DNA of 64,000 nt, from positions 62,001 through 126,000 of the forward strand of contig NZ_FXBA01000008.1 in the NCBI RefSeq assembly GCF_900177705.1, in the 5' to 3' direction. The stretch's first letter is position 1, and every line of letters starts with the position of its first letter. A program made the position numbers and the translations under genes. The stretch comes from Fibrobacter sp. UWB15 (GTDB lineage Bacteria > Fibrobacterota > Fibrobacteria > Fibrobacterales > Fibrobacteraceae). Of the stretch, positions 16,308 through 26,654 are shown piece after piece. The notes under the pieces were generated by a model that had not been told where the DNA came from, searched no databases, and saw only the letters and a list, made by a program, of their open reading frames with translations.

Positions 16308-18797
16308 TTACGGATTTTTGACGCAACGTATTCCAAAATAATCGCCCGCGCTAATCGTATCTCGCATGACTTTATTTCCAGACATGTTGTAGTAATATCC
16401 GGTTTCGTCTTCTGCATCGGAGTTCTCGACGCCAAAGCAGGCTACCGTGCGGGGCGAGCCGAAGTCATAATCATTGTAGCATCCGTTTGGCAAGGCGTTG
16501 AAACCGTACGCATTGTTCCCTTGAACCTTCATCGGCCAAGCAAAGGGATTCTTCAAGCCAACCGAGGTCGAATCCTTGTCATACGTACTTGCCAGCAATT
16601 TTTCCCAATCAGCCGTTGTGGAAATATGCCAGCCATCGGGGCACAAGTCCCCGCCTTCTTCCGATGTGAACGGATATTTATAATGTCTTCCATAAACATC
16701 GCACGAATCCAGCTGGCAGTAACTACTGTCTGTTTTGAAATTCAAGTTTTCAACCATCCAGGTTGCGCCACCGATTTCTACTGCCTTGTAAGTATGACCA
16801 TCACGGGCATCTTCGAGGGTTTCGTACTTGCCCGTATAACCGTAAGTAAAAGCGGTATCATTAACGCAACGGACACTCTTGTGTACCCTCATTCTTGCTT
16901 CAGTTGTATACAGGGTATCCGAAGAATTCTTATAGGCGTACAACATGGCCGCCGTCGTGTCCGTAATCTTCGTGCTTGACCAGAATGAAGCGGTATAATG
17001 CGGGCGGGAATAGTCTTCACTTGCAATAAGCCCCATCGAAAATCCCGTCTCATCGCTATAGTACGAAGATTCATCCTTACTCAGGAGCCTTCTGCTCTTG
17101 TAATCTTTTGCACCGATATAAATCAAGGTGTCAAATTCCGCCTGAGAAGGCAGATGCCAGCCGTCAGGGCATACCTCAAGAGCATCTTCGTAAGTATAAT
17201 GTTGTCCGTATTTCCTTGCTTCTACAGTTTTGCTCTTCTCGGTTTCGTAGCGGAGGTTCTGCGCCATCCACTTCTGTTGCCCGATAATGGTTGTCTTATA
17301 GACTTGCTTGTCTCGCGGGTCGGTAAATTCCCCATAATCAAAGTCAGGATTGATGAAGACTTCTTTTTCGGGGTCCGCCTTTTCATCTTCCCTGTACCCC
17401 TTGATGCAAAGAAGGTTTGCAGAAGTAGAAGTTCTGCTGCTCCAATAAACATTCTGCGTCGTATTGAAAGCAAATACATTGCGATAGCTGTTGTTTTCGG
17501 CATACACAAAGAAGCCGGCATCAGTCCTTTCTCCATTGAATTCACGGTTGTCAAGGCGAGCGGTTTTCTTTTCATAGTCTACCCACACATCGTAGTGTCC
17601 AGTAGGCGTGATGTTCAGTCCATAGGCGTTTATTCCGTTTCCGGCATCCCACCCTGATGATGATTTCAGCATGAGCGAGGCAAAGCACTTTCCGCCAACG
17701 TCCTTAAAAAGATTTTCCCAATCAAGACTGTCGGCCACATACCAACCATCACCACATGTAGCACCATTGTAATACGGAGTCGTGTTGACAGCGCCCTTTT
17801 TCCAGACTTTATCCCCGATTTTCACACCGCCACCTTCATAGACACAATTATCCGTTGTTCCGTCGTTACAAGGTTGAACTCTTGGCTGCCATACCGCATC
17901 TTCACAACCCTCTGCAGTCGATTTCACGGTTTTAGGGTTTTTAATATCGGGGCGGTCAATCTCATCTTTGACGCAGCGAACCATTTTCGGAGCTGTAGAA
18001 GATCTGTCTACGCCATTGACATCAATGTCGTACAAATCGATATCAACATAAACGCCGCGCCTATAGCCATATATATAATGTACGTTTTCATAATTGAAGT
18101 TATTCGAGGTATAGAACTGAATCAAACGGGACAAGGAATCCTTGTTTGTCCTAATAGAAAATCCATAATCGTCCGACCCGCAGTAATAGCAGTTTTCCTT
18201 GGCCAAGTAAAGGTAAGCGACACCTTTATAAGAATCGTCATCTTTCCTTTTTTGGGATGTTACCGAAACAAGGGTATCCCATTCATCGAGAATCGGAACA
18301 TGCCACCCCTTGGGGCATGCCCCCTGGAACGGGTATTCGCATTGTTTATTAGGATTACAACCGCTATTGGCTGTATCCAAAACCGCCGCCCACGTATAGG
18401 CTCTTCCGAATTTTTTGCAGCCTTTTTCACCTTCCTCAACACACCAACTTCCCGGTTCAATTTTGTAGTTCAGGTTTTCAGCCATCCAGGTTTGGTTCCC
18501 GATGGTTACATATTTATATTCCTGACCATCACGCTCATCAACGAAGGTTCCTTGCTCAAACTCAACCTTATCAGGCCTAGTCTTTACCTTGGACTTACTG
18601 GACGAAGAACCATCCGTCGTAGAAGAACTGCTTTTTGAGCTACCGCTACTATTGTCCTGGCCGTCACCATCCTCTGCTTCCGATGAAGAGGAGGGCTCAT
18701 CTTCAACTTGAGCGGTTGACGAATCGCCTTCTCCGCACCCGAACGTAAAAAACAGGGCAGAAAGCAATATGCTTAAACAGAGGAATTTTTTCTTCAT
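16308..18797 (-). CDS. Large lipoprotein with repeated Fibrobacter major paralogous (FISUMP) domains
   Basis: About 829 residues. The start at 18797 (MKKKFLCLSILLSALFF) gives a clean lipoprotein signal with cysteine after FTFG; an in-frame ATG at 18821 is possible. A Ser/Asp/Glu-rich linker of about 70 residues follows. Then come four units of the Fib_succ_major type, recognised by DERDGQEYKYVTIGNQTWMAENL-like openings, CPKGWHVP or CPDGWHLP segments and closing SVRCVKD. The third-level copies are degenerate. The family is specific to Fibrobacter and its relatives and its function is unknown; such proteins are thought to be surface exposed. It is divergent from another member at 18878. Confidence 0.85.
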   Translation of the reverse strand: MKKKFLCLSILLSALFFTFGCGEGDSSTAQVEDEPSSSSEAEDGDGQDNSSGSSKSSSSTTDGSSSSKSKVKTRPDKVEFEQGTFVDERDGQEYKYVTIGNQTWMAENLNYKIEPGSWCVEEGEKGCKKFGRAYTWAAVLDTANSGCNPNKQCEYPFQGACPKGWHVPILDEWDTLVSVTSQKRKDDDSYKGVAYLYLAKENCYYCGSDDYGFSIRTNKDSLSRLIQFYTSNNFNYENVHYIYGYRRGVYVDIDLYDIDVNGVDRSSTAPKMVRCVKDEIDRPDIKNPKTVKSTAEGCEDAVWQPRVQPCNDGTTDNCVYEGGGVKIGDKVWKKGAVNTTPYYNGATCGDGWYVADSLDWENLFKDVGGKCFASLMLKSSSGWDAGNGINAYGLNITPTGHYDVWVDYEKKTARLDNREFNGERTDAGFFVYAENNSYRNVFAFNTTQNVYWSSRTSTSANLLCIKGYREDEKADPEKEVFINPDFDYGEFTDPRDKQVYKTTIIGQQKWMAQNLRYETEKSKTVEARKYGQHYTYEDALEVCPDGWHLPSQAEFDTLIYIGAKDYKSRRLLSKDESSYYSDETGFSMGLIASEDYSRPHYTASFWSSTKITDTTAAMLYAYKNSSDTLYTTEARMRVHKSVRCVNDTAFTYGYTGKYETLEDARDGHTYKAVEIGGATWMVENLNFKTDSSYCQLDSCDVYGRHYKYPFTSEEGGDLCPDGWHISTTADWEKLLASTYDKDSTSVGLKNPFAWPMKVQGNNAYGFNALPNGCYNDYDFGSPRTVACFGVENSDAEDETGYYYNMSGNKVMRDTISAGDYFGIRCVKNP

Positions 18798-18877
18798 AAC
18801 CCACCACTTAGGATAAAACATCTACCTCAAATATAATTTTTCTACATTTTCATGGTCTGAATCATAGGAGGGTTCAT

Positions 18878-20326
18878 ATGTTTTCTCGGATATCGATCAG
18901 TCGCCTTGCCGTTCCTCTTGGGTTTACCGCATCGGTGCTTTGTATTTCCGCTTGTTCTGACGATAGCGGAACATCGGCCTCGGAAAACGGCTCTACAAAC
19001 AGCGGAACCATCAAAGAAGTTTTTCACGGACAATCCCCCGTACCGAAAATCGTTCCCGCAGGGACCTACGACTGTTCCAAGCATAAGTGCGTTTACGACG
19101 CCTACCTGAATCCAGATGTAACCTATGGCGAATTCTTGGACGAACGCGACGACCATGTGTACAAGACTCTTGAAATCGGAGGTCATATTTGGCTTGCCCA
19201 GAATCTTGTATTCAAGACAAAAAGTGGCCAAGTCTCTTCCATGTACAACTCAAGCAGTTATGTTTTGAAGAGCGGTTACGATTACGATGTTACTGCCGCT
19301 GCAGACACACTCCGAACTAACTGCGGAGACACCCTGAGCCGAGAAAACTGCAACTGGGATGAGCGCGGAATTTGCCCTCTGGGATTCCATATGCCTACTT
19401 CTCGTGAAGCGCACGAATTGTTAAACGAGTTCAAATCCGAAGAAAACATTAATATTTTCGATTCAAAAAATCCAACCGGTTTTATATCGGGGACCTCCGA
19501 TGGCTCCAACATTCATTTTTGGTACTGGGCCACTAACCACTGGGAACAAATATGGTGCCAGAAAAGCTGCAGCGACTGGACCTTGAGTCATTTTAGAAGC
19601 GCCGCCATCCGTTGCGTTGCAGACACTGTTCCAAGACAGTTCACTAGCGGCTCCTATGTATCTACCCTCAACGCAGAACCGGACACTGCCAGCGATCTCA
19701 ACCGCATTGCCTCTGAAATGGAAGTAGATTGGGAATACGGCGAACTAAAAGATGAAAGAGATGGCAAAGTGTACAAGACCATCACCTTCCAAGGGCGCGA
19801 ATGGATGGCCGAAAACCTCAACTACGATTCGCCTATAAAAAACGGAGATTTCTGCCTTAACGACATCGAAGAAAACTGCGATATTTATGGACGTTATTAC
19901 ACCTGGTCAGTAGCAATGGATTCTGCAAAAACCGGTTGCGGCATGGGAGTGAAATGTGCTCCGGGCGACACCGTTCAAGGAATTTGCCCCGATGGCTGGA
20001 GATTGCCCGTTTATAACGATTTGCTCGTATTTGAAGAAAACTACTATTATAATTTATCTTGCGCTTCTTCATGGAGTTCTTATTACCCTTCAGAAGAAGG
20101 CTTTAGAAAATACCACTGCAACACCTATGGATTCGCCATGCCCGCAAACGGGCTACGCATGGCTCCGGGTATTTATTCTTTCATGACGACCGGGAATATC
20201 ATTTTGGCGCAGGAACGTGACGAAGAAAATGCCTACGTCGGTAGATTTACTACGTACCAACGCCCATCTAGTTACAACATATACAAGTGGCAAGCCGCTG
20301 CCGTAAGGTGCATAAAAAAGTTTTAA
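18878..20326 (+). CDS. FISUMP-domain lipoprotein
   Basis: A 482-residue protein with a signal peptide ending in CISAC, a good lipobox cysteine, and a Ser/Thr-rich linker. It contains two Fib_succ_major units: one from about residue 80 (DERDDHVYKTLEIGGHIWLAQNL) and one from about 285 (DERDGKVYKTITFQGREWMAENL). Each has its own CPLGFHMP or CPDGWRLP core and an IRCV-type end. It is divergent from the larger paralogue across an 80-bp spacer, so the two may be co-regulated. No enzymatic motif is seen. Confidence 0.85.
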   Translation: MFSRISISRLAVPLGFTASVLCISACSDDSGTSASENGSTNSGTIKEVFHGQSPVPKIVPAGTYDCSKHKCVYDAYLNPDVTYGEFLDERDDHVYKTLEIGGHIWLAQNLVFKTKSGQVSSMYNSSSYVLKSGYDYDVTAAADTLRTNCGDTLSRENCNWDERGICPLGFHMPTSREAHELLNEFKSEENINIFDSKNPTGFISGTSDGSNIHFWYWATNHWEQIWCQKSCSDWTLSHFRSAAIRCVADTVPRQFTSGSYVSTLNAEPDTASDLNRIASEMEVDWEYGELKDERDGKVYKTITFQGREWMAENLNYDSPIKNGDFCLNDIEENCDIYGRYYTWSVAMDSAKTGCGMGVKCAPGDTVQGICPDGWRLPVYNDLLVFEENYYYNLSCASSWSSYYPSEEGFRKYHCNTYGFAMPANGLRMAPGIYSFMTTGNIILAQERDEENAYVGRFTTYQRPSSYNIYKWQAAAVRCIKKF

Positions 20327-20339
20327 TAAACGACCTATT

Positions 20340-21398
20340 TTAATCTAAATAAACGACTTCGCCGATTTCAGGCATCAATACGGGCTTGCCAGATTCCTTG
20401 GCGGCCCGCTTTGCATTTTCGAGTGGCTCAAAGTAAGCGTGTTTGCTCAGGCAGAATTTGGAATGATGGACGGTGAGGTAACGCTTAGCGCCAAGTTCCA
20501 TCATTTCTTTGCCCAAATATTCCGGCATAGTATGGATTTGCGCCCAGTCCGGATTGTACTGACCATTTTCCATAATGCCCAAATCGATATTCTGGAACTT
20601 TTCGCCAATCTGCTTGAAATGCTTGCCGTAACCGCCGTCGCCACCAATCCAGACAGTACGCTTTGGCGATTCGTAAATAAACGACGCCCAAAAGGTCTTA
20701 TTCTTGTTCAGATCGCGACCCGAAAAATGTCTTGCCGGAGTCGCCGTGACGCGGTTGCCGTCGCCAAGGTCCATAGATTCCCACCAGTCGAATTCTAGAA
20801 TTTTTTCCACAGGGTAACGCCAATACTCCAAATGCGAACCGACTCCGAGCGCCGTAACAACCTTCTTGACACGCGGTTCTAATTCCACAACGGTTTCGTA
20901 ATCCAAATGGTCCCAATGATCATGCGTAATCACCAAGTAATCAATATCCGGCATATCGGCAGGTTTATAGATATCCGTACCCTTGAACATCTTGTTCGCA
21001 AAGCTCACTGGCGACCCCTTATAAAATACGGGATCTACTAAGATTTTTTTGCCGGAAAGGTTCAAAAGGTAAGACGAATGGCCAAACCAAACGACCCAAT
21101 CCTTATCGCTGGGCAGTTTTTTCAGGTCAGTCTTGATAGCAGGCAGGGCGGTGTCCGGAACCGTTTGCTTTTTAGTGTTGAACATGAACTCCCGCCATAC
21201 GGCAAGCGTGCTCTTGTTACCGGTCATAAAGAGCGTTTCTTCTTCGTTCACGAATTGCCTGCCGTCGTAATGCGGGGATTGCTTAATTCGTTCGAGGCGC
21301 GCACCATGCGGGATTTTTCCGAAACTAGGCTGGCCAAGGAACAATGCGCCTGCATTACAAATAAGAAAGAATACCGAAAAAAAGATTGCCGTAACCAT
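20340..21398 (-). CDS. Metallo-beta-lactamase-fold hydrolase (NAPE-PLD/UlaG-like), membrane-anchored or exported
   Basis: 352 residues. The N-terminal hydrophobic segment (AIFFSVFFLICNAGALFLG) is a signal anchor or signal peptide. The metallo-beta-lactamase core shows THDHWDHLD (the HxHxDH zinc motif), PARHFSGRD, GGDGGYG with the bridging aspartate, and HHSKFCLS. This pattern is that of the L-ascorbate-6-phosphate lactonase / N-acyl-phosphatidylethanolamine phospholipase D branch, whose members hydrolyse phosphodiesters or lactones. The substrate here is unknown. It is convergent with the FISUMP gene and has no operon partner. Confidence 0.8.
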   Translation of the reverse strand: MVTAIFFSVFFLICNAGALFLGQPSFGKIPHGARLERIKQSPHYDGRQFVNEEETLFMTGNKSTLAVWREFMFNTKKQTVPDTALPAIKTDLKKLPSDKDWVVWFGHSSYLLNLSGKKILVDPVFYKGSPVSFANKMFKGTDIYKPADMPDIDYLVITHDHWDHLDYETVVELEPRVKKVVTALGVGSHLEYWRYPVEKILEFDWWESMDLGDGNRVTATPARHFSGRDLNKNKTFWASFIYESPKRTVWIGGDGGYGKHFKQIGEKFQNIDLGIMENGQYNPDWAQIHTMPEYLGKEMMELGAKRYLTVHHSKFCLSKHAYFEPLENAKRAAKESGKPVLMPEIGEVVYLD

Positions 21399-21507
21399 AC
21401 GCGTTAAAGAATAAAAATTATTCCATTAACCCGCAGATTCCAGCAAAGAAATTCCGACAGAAGTAGAAAATCAACCGATTATTTGCTCAAGACACGCAAA
21501 GGTCTAA

Positions 21508-22761
21508 CTACACCGGCAATTTCGAGCAAAGTTTTTCGACGGTGTCCGAAAGCAGCTTTTTCACGTCGTCACGGTTGCAGGCATCCAGCTGTTCCAAGCA
21601 CGCCGTTAAGGTCAACACAATAGTTTCCCTAAAGGCGTACTCTTCTTGCAGTTTGCGTTCCTTGCCGTATTCCCACAAGGCAAAGATCAGCGCAAACACC
21701 GCCATCGAAGACATGGCGACATTGATCACCACATCGGCCCATACAGAATCCGTATGCACGCCGAATCGAGTAAACACATTATAAATCCACCAGGACGCAC
21801 CGCCGAACAGCACCAAACTCAGGAACAACCAAAAACGCGCCTTCCAGCCCAGGCTCCGTTTTCTCTTGTTAAAGCTACTGCCCAAAGAACCGCCACCCAC
21901 AAGGTCCGTCATCTTCTTGATTTTTTCCACCTTTTCGCTAGACGTCGTCAAACAAGCCTGAACATCCTTCAAGCTATTTTCCGTCATACTGTCGATTTCA
22001 GAAATCCTTGCGCAAGCCTGATCAATCAGACTCTGGGCAGACTCCATCTTCTCCGCAAATTGCCTGTCCCTGTCTTCGGCGTCATTCATCTTGAGCGTCA
22101 AAGATTCTTTAAGTTCTTCCAAGCCCTGCTTTCGGGCATCCAGCTGTTCTGTCAGCGCCTGAATCTCGGCGACCTTTTCTGCCGCCTCTGCAGACTTCGC
22201 CTTCGCACTCTGTTCCGCTTCTGTCACAGACATCATCTGGGTCTTCACCAAGTCCGTCATCTTCAGAATTCTTTCAAATTCTTCCGACGCTTTGTCAAAC
22301 AGCTCGCCCGTCTTTTCTTCCGCCTCGGTAATGGCAGCCACACGTTCATCCAGATTGTCTTTCTGCGGGGCATTCCAAAAGCCGAACATCATCTCGTATA
22401 CAGCAAGATTTCTAGTGCAAATAGAAAGAACCGTGACATTCTGCTTCTTGATTGACGCCGCAATCAGCACAATCAGTTGCGAAAGCGTCTTGGGCGGCAT
22501 ACCGAAATAAGTCAACTCGGAATCCCTTACGCGGGCGGGTTCCGGCAAGTCAAAAGGCAAATACAGCCAATCGCACGTTTTCATCTTTTCGCACAATTGT
22601 GCGAAAGGCCGCTTCACATTTTCGAGAGCCTTCCGCAGCTGCACCGACCTGACTGTACGATCGTGGACACTCACGCCGGCATAATTCCGGATATACTCAT
22701 CTCGGCTATTTTCTAAAAGATTGATGCTATCAAGAAGCTCTTCGCGCTGTTGACGATTCAT
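21508..22761 (-). CDS. Coiled-coil inner-membrane protein of unknown function
   Basis: 417 residues. Residues about 130-290 are a long charged coiled coil (repeated AEAAEKVAEIQALTEQLDA-like heptads). Two membrane segments follow (ARFWLFLSLVLFGGASWWIY and VVINVAMSSMAVFALIFALW), then a short cytoplasmic tail. The N-terminal 130 residues are globular and unassigned. The topology suggests a membrane-tethered scaffold or sensor. No neighbour points to a pathway, and I do not recognise the family. Confidence 0.6.
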   Translation of the reverse strand: MNRQQREELLDSINLLENSRDEYIRNYAGVSVHDRTVRSVQLRKALENVKRPFAQLCEKMKTCDWLYLPFDLPEPARVRDSELTYFGMPPKTLSQLIVLIAASIKKQNVTVLSICTRNLAVYEMMFGFWNAPQKDNLDERVAAITEAEEKTGELFDKASEEFERILKMTDLVKTQMMSVTEAEQSAKAKSAEAAEKVAEIQALTEQLDARKQGLEELKESLTLKMNDAEDRDRQFAEKMESAQSLIDQACARISEIDSMTENSLKDVQACLTTSSEKVEKIKKMTDLVGGGSLGSSFNKRKRSLGWKARFWLFLSLVLFGGASWWIYNVFTRFGVHTDSVWADVVINVAMSSMAVFALIFALWEYGKERKLQEEYAFRETIVLTLTACLEQLDACNRDDVKKLLSDTVEKLCSKLPV

Positions 22762-22872
22762 CCCTAACCCACTTTTTTAAAAAACGCGCACAAGATAACT
22801 TTTTTTAATGCGCTTTAGGGATTATTTTTCGTACAACATTATTCCTTAATGCTTAACTAAAGATTACAAACG

Positions 22873-23013
22873 CTAAAGCGGCAAGCCTTTTTCGAATTCG
22901 GCCAAAAATGCACATCCCTGCACCCATTCACCCAAATTTGAATCGGAATTGATGTGCCTTTGCCAATGACTCGGGCCAGAATTATTCAAACCAGGAACAA
23001 TTAAGTAGTGCAT
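22873..23013 (-). pseudogene. Fragment of an RBBP9/YdeN-type serine hydrolase
   Basis: A 46-codon open frame begins MHYLIVPGLNNSGPSHWQ, the characteristic opening of the small alpha/beta hydrolases of the RBBP9/YdeN family (about 180 residues when complete). It stops after EKGLPL. The nucleophile motif and the rest of the domain are absent, so this is a remnant. It explains most of the 315-bp gap between 22762 and 23076, where I see nothing else. Confidence 0.65.
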
Positions 23014-23076
23014 TCGAGAAGTCCTTTTCTTTCCTATAAAAATAAAGACTCCGCAAAATCGTTAATGCCGTTTTGC

Positions 23077-23919
23077 CTACTTTACCGCCGCAATCAAGCG
23101 TACAGAATCAAATGCTTTTAGATTTCCCATCAGAAAATAGCGTTGTTGAAGCGCGTTTTCGCCGAGAAATTCGTCGACCTTGAATCCATATCGCTCAAGT
23201 ACCTCGAAAACCTCGCGGTCCAAGTAGCCTTCGGCCATGGTTTCGCCGCAATCAGCAACAATTTTTCGCAATTCCTGAACCGAATTCGAATAGGCATCTT
23301 TTTGCAGGTAATCAAATACAATCGAAATGCCGGTTGATGCAATCTCTGAAAACTGCCGCACGGTTTCTGCAAAAACAGAAAGCGGGAGGTAATACGAGAC
23401 ACCCAGAATGCTAATAACGGTCGGCTTTTTGCAGTCAAAGCCATTTGCGACAAGTCTTTCGACAATGCTGTCCTTGCTGAAGTCAATCGCCACAAAATGG
23501 ACATTCTCCGAAACGCTCCACTTGAGTTCACGAATGCGATTTTTCTTGTAGCTTTGTGTCGGAAGCAAATCCAGTTCAAAAACTTCGACATTCGGGTCTT
23601 TGTTGCGGAACGAGAACGTGTCTACTCCCGCACCGCAAATCACATATTGAATCTTTCCCGAGCGGGCGAGGAGCTTTACGCGGTCCTCGGCAAAGCGGCT
23701 CCGAGAAAGTACAATCGGGAGAAAGTATTTCCGGTTGAAATATTCGACCGAATTTTCCGACTCTTGCGGAAACCGCTTTAGAATCAGGCGTGAAACATTT
23801 TCGTACTCCTCGCGACCCATCAGGTCGAACGCCAGAAAGTCGTTGAAAACGGTATGGTCCGATTGTAAAGAATGCCAGGCTCGTGCAAATGCGCATAATT
23901 TTGCTGTTAAACTTTCCAT
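23077..23919 (-). CDS. Leucine carboxyl methyltransferase-like SAM methyltransferase
   Basis: 280 residues with the layout of the LCM/PPM2 family (bacterial members of unknown substrate): RSRFAEDRVKLL before the core, SAM motif I VICGAGVDTFSFR near residue 93, FELDLLPTQSYKK as the acidic strand, and ISILGVSYYLP after it. A terminator-like hairpin separates it from the nifX-like gene upstream, so it is probably transcribed on its own. A link to the nearby nitrogenase-like genes is possible only by position. Confidence 0.8.
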   Translation of the reverse strand: MESLTAKLCAFARAWHSLQSDHTVFNDFLAFDLMGREEYENVSRLILKRFPQESENSVEYFNRKYFLPIVLSRSRFAEDRVKLLARSGKIQYVICGAGVDTFSFRNKDPNVEVFELDLLPTQSYKKNRIRELKWSVSENVHFVAIDFSKDSIVERLVANGFDCKKPTVISILGVSYYLPLSVFAETVRQFSEIASTGISIVFDYLQKDAYSNSVQELRKIVADCGETMAEGYLDREVFEVLERYGFKVDEFLGENALQQRYFLMGNLKAFDSVRLIAAVK

Positions 23920-23967
23920 TGTATTATCCTTTTAAAATTTTAGTTGAGGGCCTTAGCCCATAAGAAA

Positions 23968-23996
23968 CGCCCGCGTAGGTTAACCTTACACGGGCG
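23968..23996 (-). terminator. Terminator after the nifX-like gene
   Basis: An imperfect stem of about 14 bp (cgcccg...gtt / aac...cgggcg), followed on the minus strand by tttctta. It lies about 80 bp past the stop of the nifX-like gene. Confidence 0.5.
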
Positions 23997-24073
23997 ACAA
24001 AATGAATACCGCAATAAACGCCCGTCAACATCGGCCGTTCTTACAACAAAATCCTACAATCAGAGGCCGCATT

Positions 24074-24484
24074 TTATTTATCCTGTAATCCCGTGAGTCT
24101 CTGGGTACGTTCCGCAATCTTTTTACGGTACACGTTGATTTTGGCGATTGCTTCGGCAATGGGAAGTGCGATATCGAAAGCGCGCACGTTAAAGCGTGTC
24201 AACGCCTGCACCGCCTGCGGGCCAAGCTGCGAGCAGAGAACATAATCCAGATCGGCTAGATTCTTTGCTGCCGAGAACATAGATGAACGTTCTACATCTC
24301 GCTGACCGCAAGCACCATCGCCGCATGTGCCGTCGCAATGCTCCGGCTTAACGCGGACTTCGACTTTTTCAAATTTTCCGCTTTCTTCATCGACTTCGTA
24401 GACGTCGAACGCCGCGGCATGTCCAAAGTGAACATTGACATTTTCGCCATCGTTTGTGGCGACTGCAACTCTATATTTAGCCAT
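24074..24484 (-). CDS. NifX/NifB C-terminal-type cofactor-binding protein
   Basis: 136 residues of the dinitrogenase iron-molybdenum cofactor family: VAVATNDGENVNVHFGHAAAFDVYEV is the conserved N-terminal half, and LADLDYVLCSQLGPQAVQAL follows. A cysteine-rich insert with the sequence CDGTCGDGACGQ could bind iron or an Fe-S cluster. In nitrogenase systems NifX and similar proteins carry NifB-co between NifB and the acceptor. Here it overlaps the NifB-like gene by 8 bases, so the two are translated together. It would carry NifB-co to the HDK-type reductase encoded divergently, there being no NifEN. Confidence 0.88.
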   Translation of the reverse strand: MAKYRVAVATNDGENVNVHFGHAAAFDVYEVDEESGKFEKVEVRVKPEHCDGTCGDGACGQRDVERSSMFSAAKNLADLDYVLCSQLGPQAVQALTRFNVRAFDIALPIAEAIAKINVYRKKIAERTQRLTGLQDK

Positions 24485-25349
24485 GAGAGAAAGTCTCCTT
24501 TACACGGATGCGGTCCATGTAGATTTGCGCGCCGACATCGTAAACGCCCGGGACGCCAACGGCGTCAGCACGGCAATGGGCGCAATGTTTGAACACGTTG
24601 ATGAATACTCCCGCCTGCTCCTGCGCAATCGCAAGAGTTTTCGGTGTCGGAGCGGGAATATCCTTAAAGCCGTTTTGCGGAATCAACGGAATGATGTTGT
24701 ACATGATGGCGCCCGCTTCGCGCACGGTGGCCGCCACATCTTCGATGTGCTTGTCATTAATGCCCGGGCAAAGAACCGTATTGACTTTGATAAGCGTTCC
24801 GCTTTTCGCCACCTTGCGAATGCCTTCGAGCTGGTTGTGAATCAGAATTTCTGCGGCTTCTACGCCCGTATAGGTTTTACCGTGGTAGAAAATTCTTGCA
24901 TTGATCATCGCCTCGATTTCAGGGTCCACGGCATTCACCGTAACCGTGAGCGAATCAATGCCCACATCGATGACTTCGTCTGCCTTATCGTTCAGCAAAA
25001 GTCCATTGGTGCTCATGCAGCGAATGAGTTGCGGAAATTCCTTTTTTACTAGGCGGAATGTGTCTAGCGCAAAAGGGGTTGCTAATGTATCGCCTGGCCC
25101 TGCGATTCCCACCGTCGTGAGTTCCGGCACGAATTCCAATGCCTTGCGAATGTAACCACATGCCTCTTCGGGCTTAATTACCTTACTCGTATTTCCCGGT
25201 ACCTGAGCATCTTCGTTAATGCGCCTATCGCAAAAACGGCACTCGATATTGCAACCTGGGGCGACAGGCAAATGAATGCGCCCCTTCCGGTTTTTGCAAG
25301 CGCCAAAACACGGGTGTTCTCTAAAAACTGTTTCTTGACTGGTTGCCAT
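24477..25349 (-). CDS. NifB-like radical SAM cofactor synthase (MarB candidate)
   Basis: NifB joins two [4Fe-4S] clusters and inserts a SAM-derived carbide to make NifB-co. About 290 residues from the ATG at 25349, which has a GAGG ribosome-binding site; an upstream ATG at 25379 lacks similarity. Motifs: HPCFGACKNRKGRIHLPVAPGCNIECRFCDRR with the radical-SAM CxxxCxxC (C33, C37, C40), GIAGPGDTLATP, MSTNGLLL, and the C-terminal FKHCAHCRADAVG cysteines. It lacks a fused NifX domain, which is supplied by the next gene. It is divergent from the nifH-like gene, consistent with shared regulation. Confidence 0.9.
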   Translation of the reverse strand: MATSQETVFREHPCFGACKNRKGRIHLPVAPGCNIECRFCDRRINEDAQVPGNTSKVIKPEEACGYIRKALEFVPELTTVGIAGPGDTLATPFALDTFRLVKKEFPQLIRCMSTNGLLLNDKADEVIDVGIDSLTVTVNAVDPEIEAMINARIFYHGKTYTGVEAAEILIHNQLEGIRKVAKSGTLIKVNTVLCPGINDKHIEDVAATVREAGAIMYNIIPLIPQNGFKDIPAPTPKTLAIAQEQAGVFINVFKHCAHCRADAVGVPGVYDVGAQIYMDRIRVKETFSHG

Positions 25350-26643
<1,294 letters not shown>

Positions 26644-26654
26644 TGTGAGGGTTC

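Noticed and set aside
18842-19231. 129-codon minus-strand frame opposite the second FISUMP gene
   Set aside because: It is wholly antisense to a well-supported lipoprotein gene and lacks a recognisable domain.
23077-23919. LCM-like methyltransferase as part of the nitrogenase-like cluster
   Set aside because: A terminator-like hairpin separates it from the nifX-like gene and it lacks the shared promoter elements.
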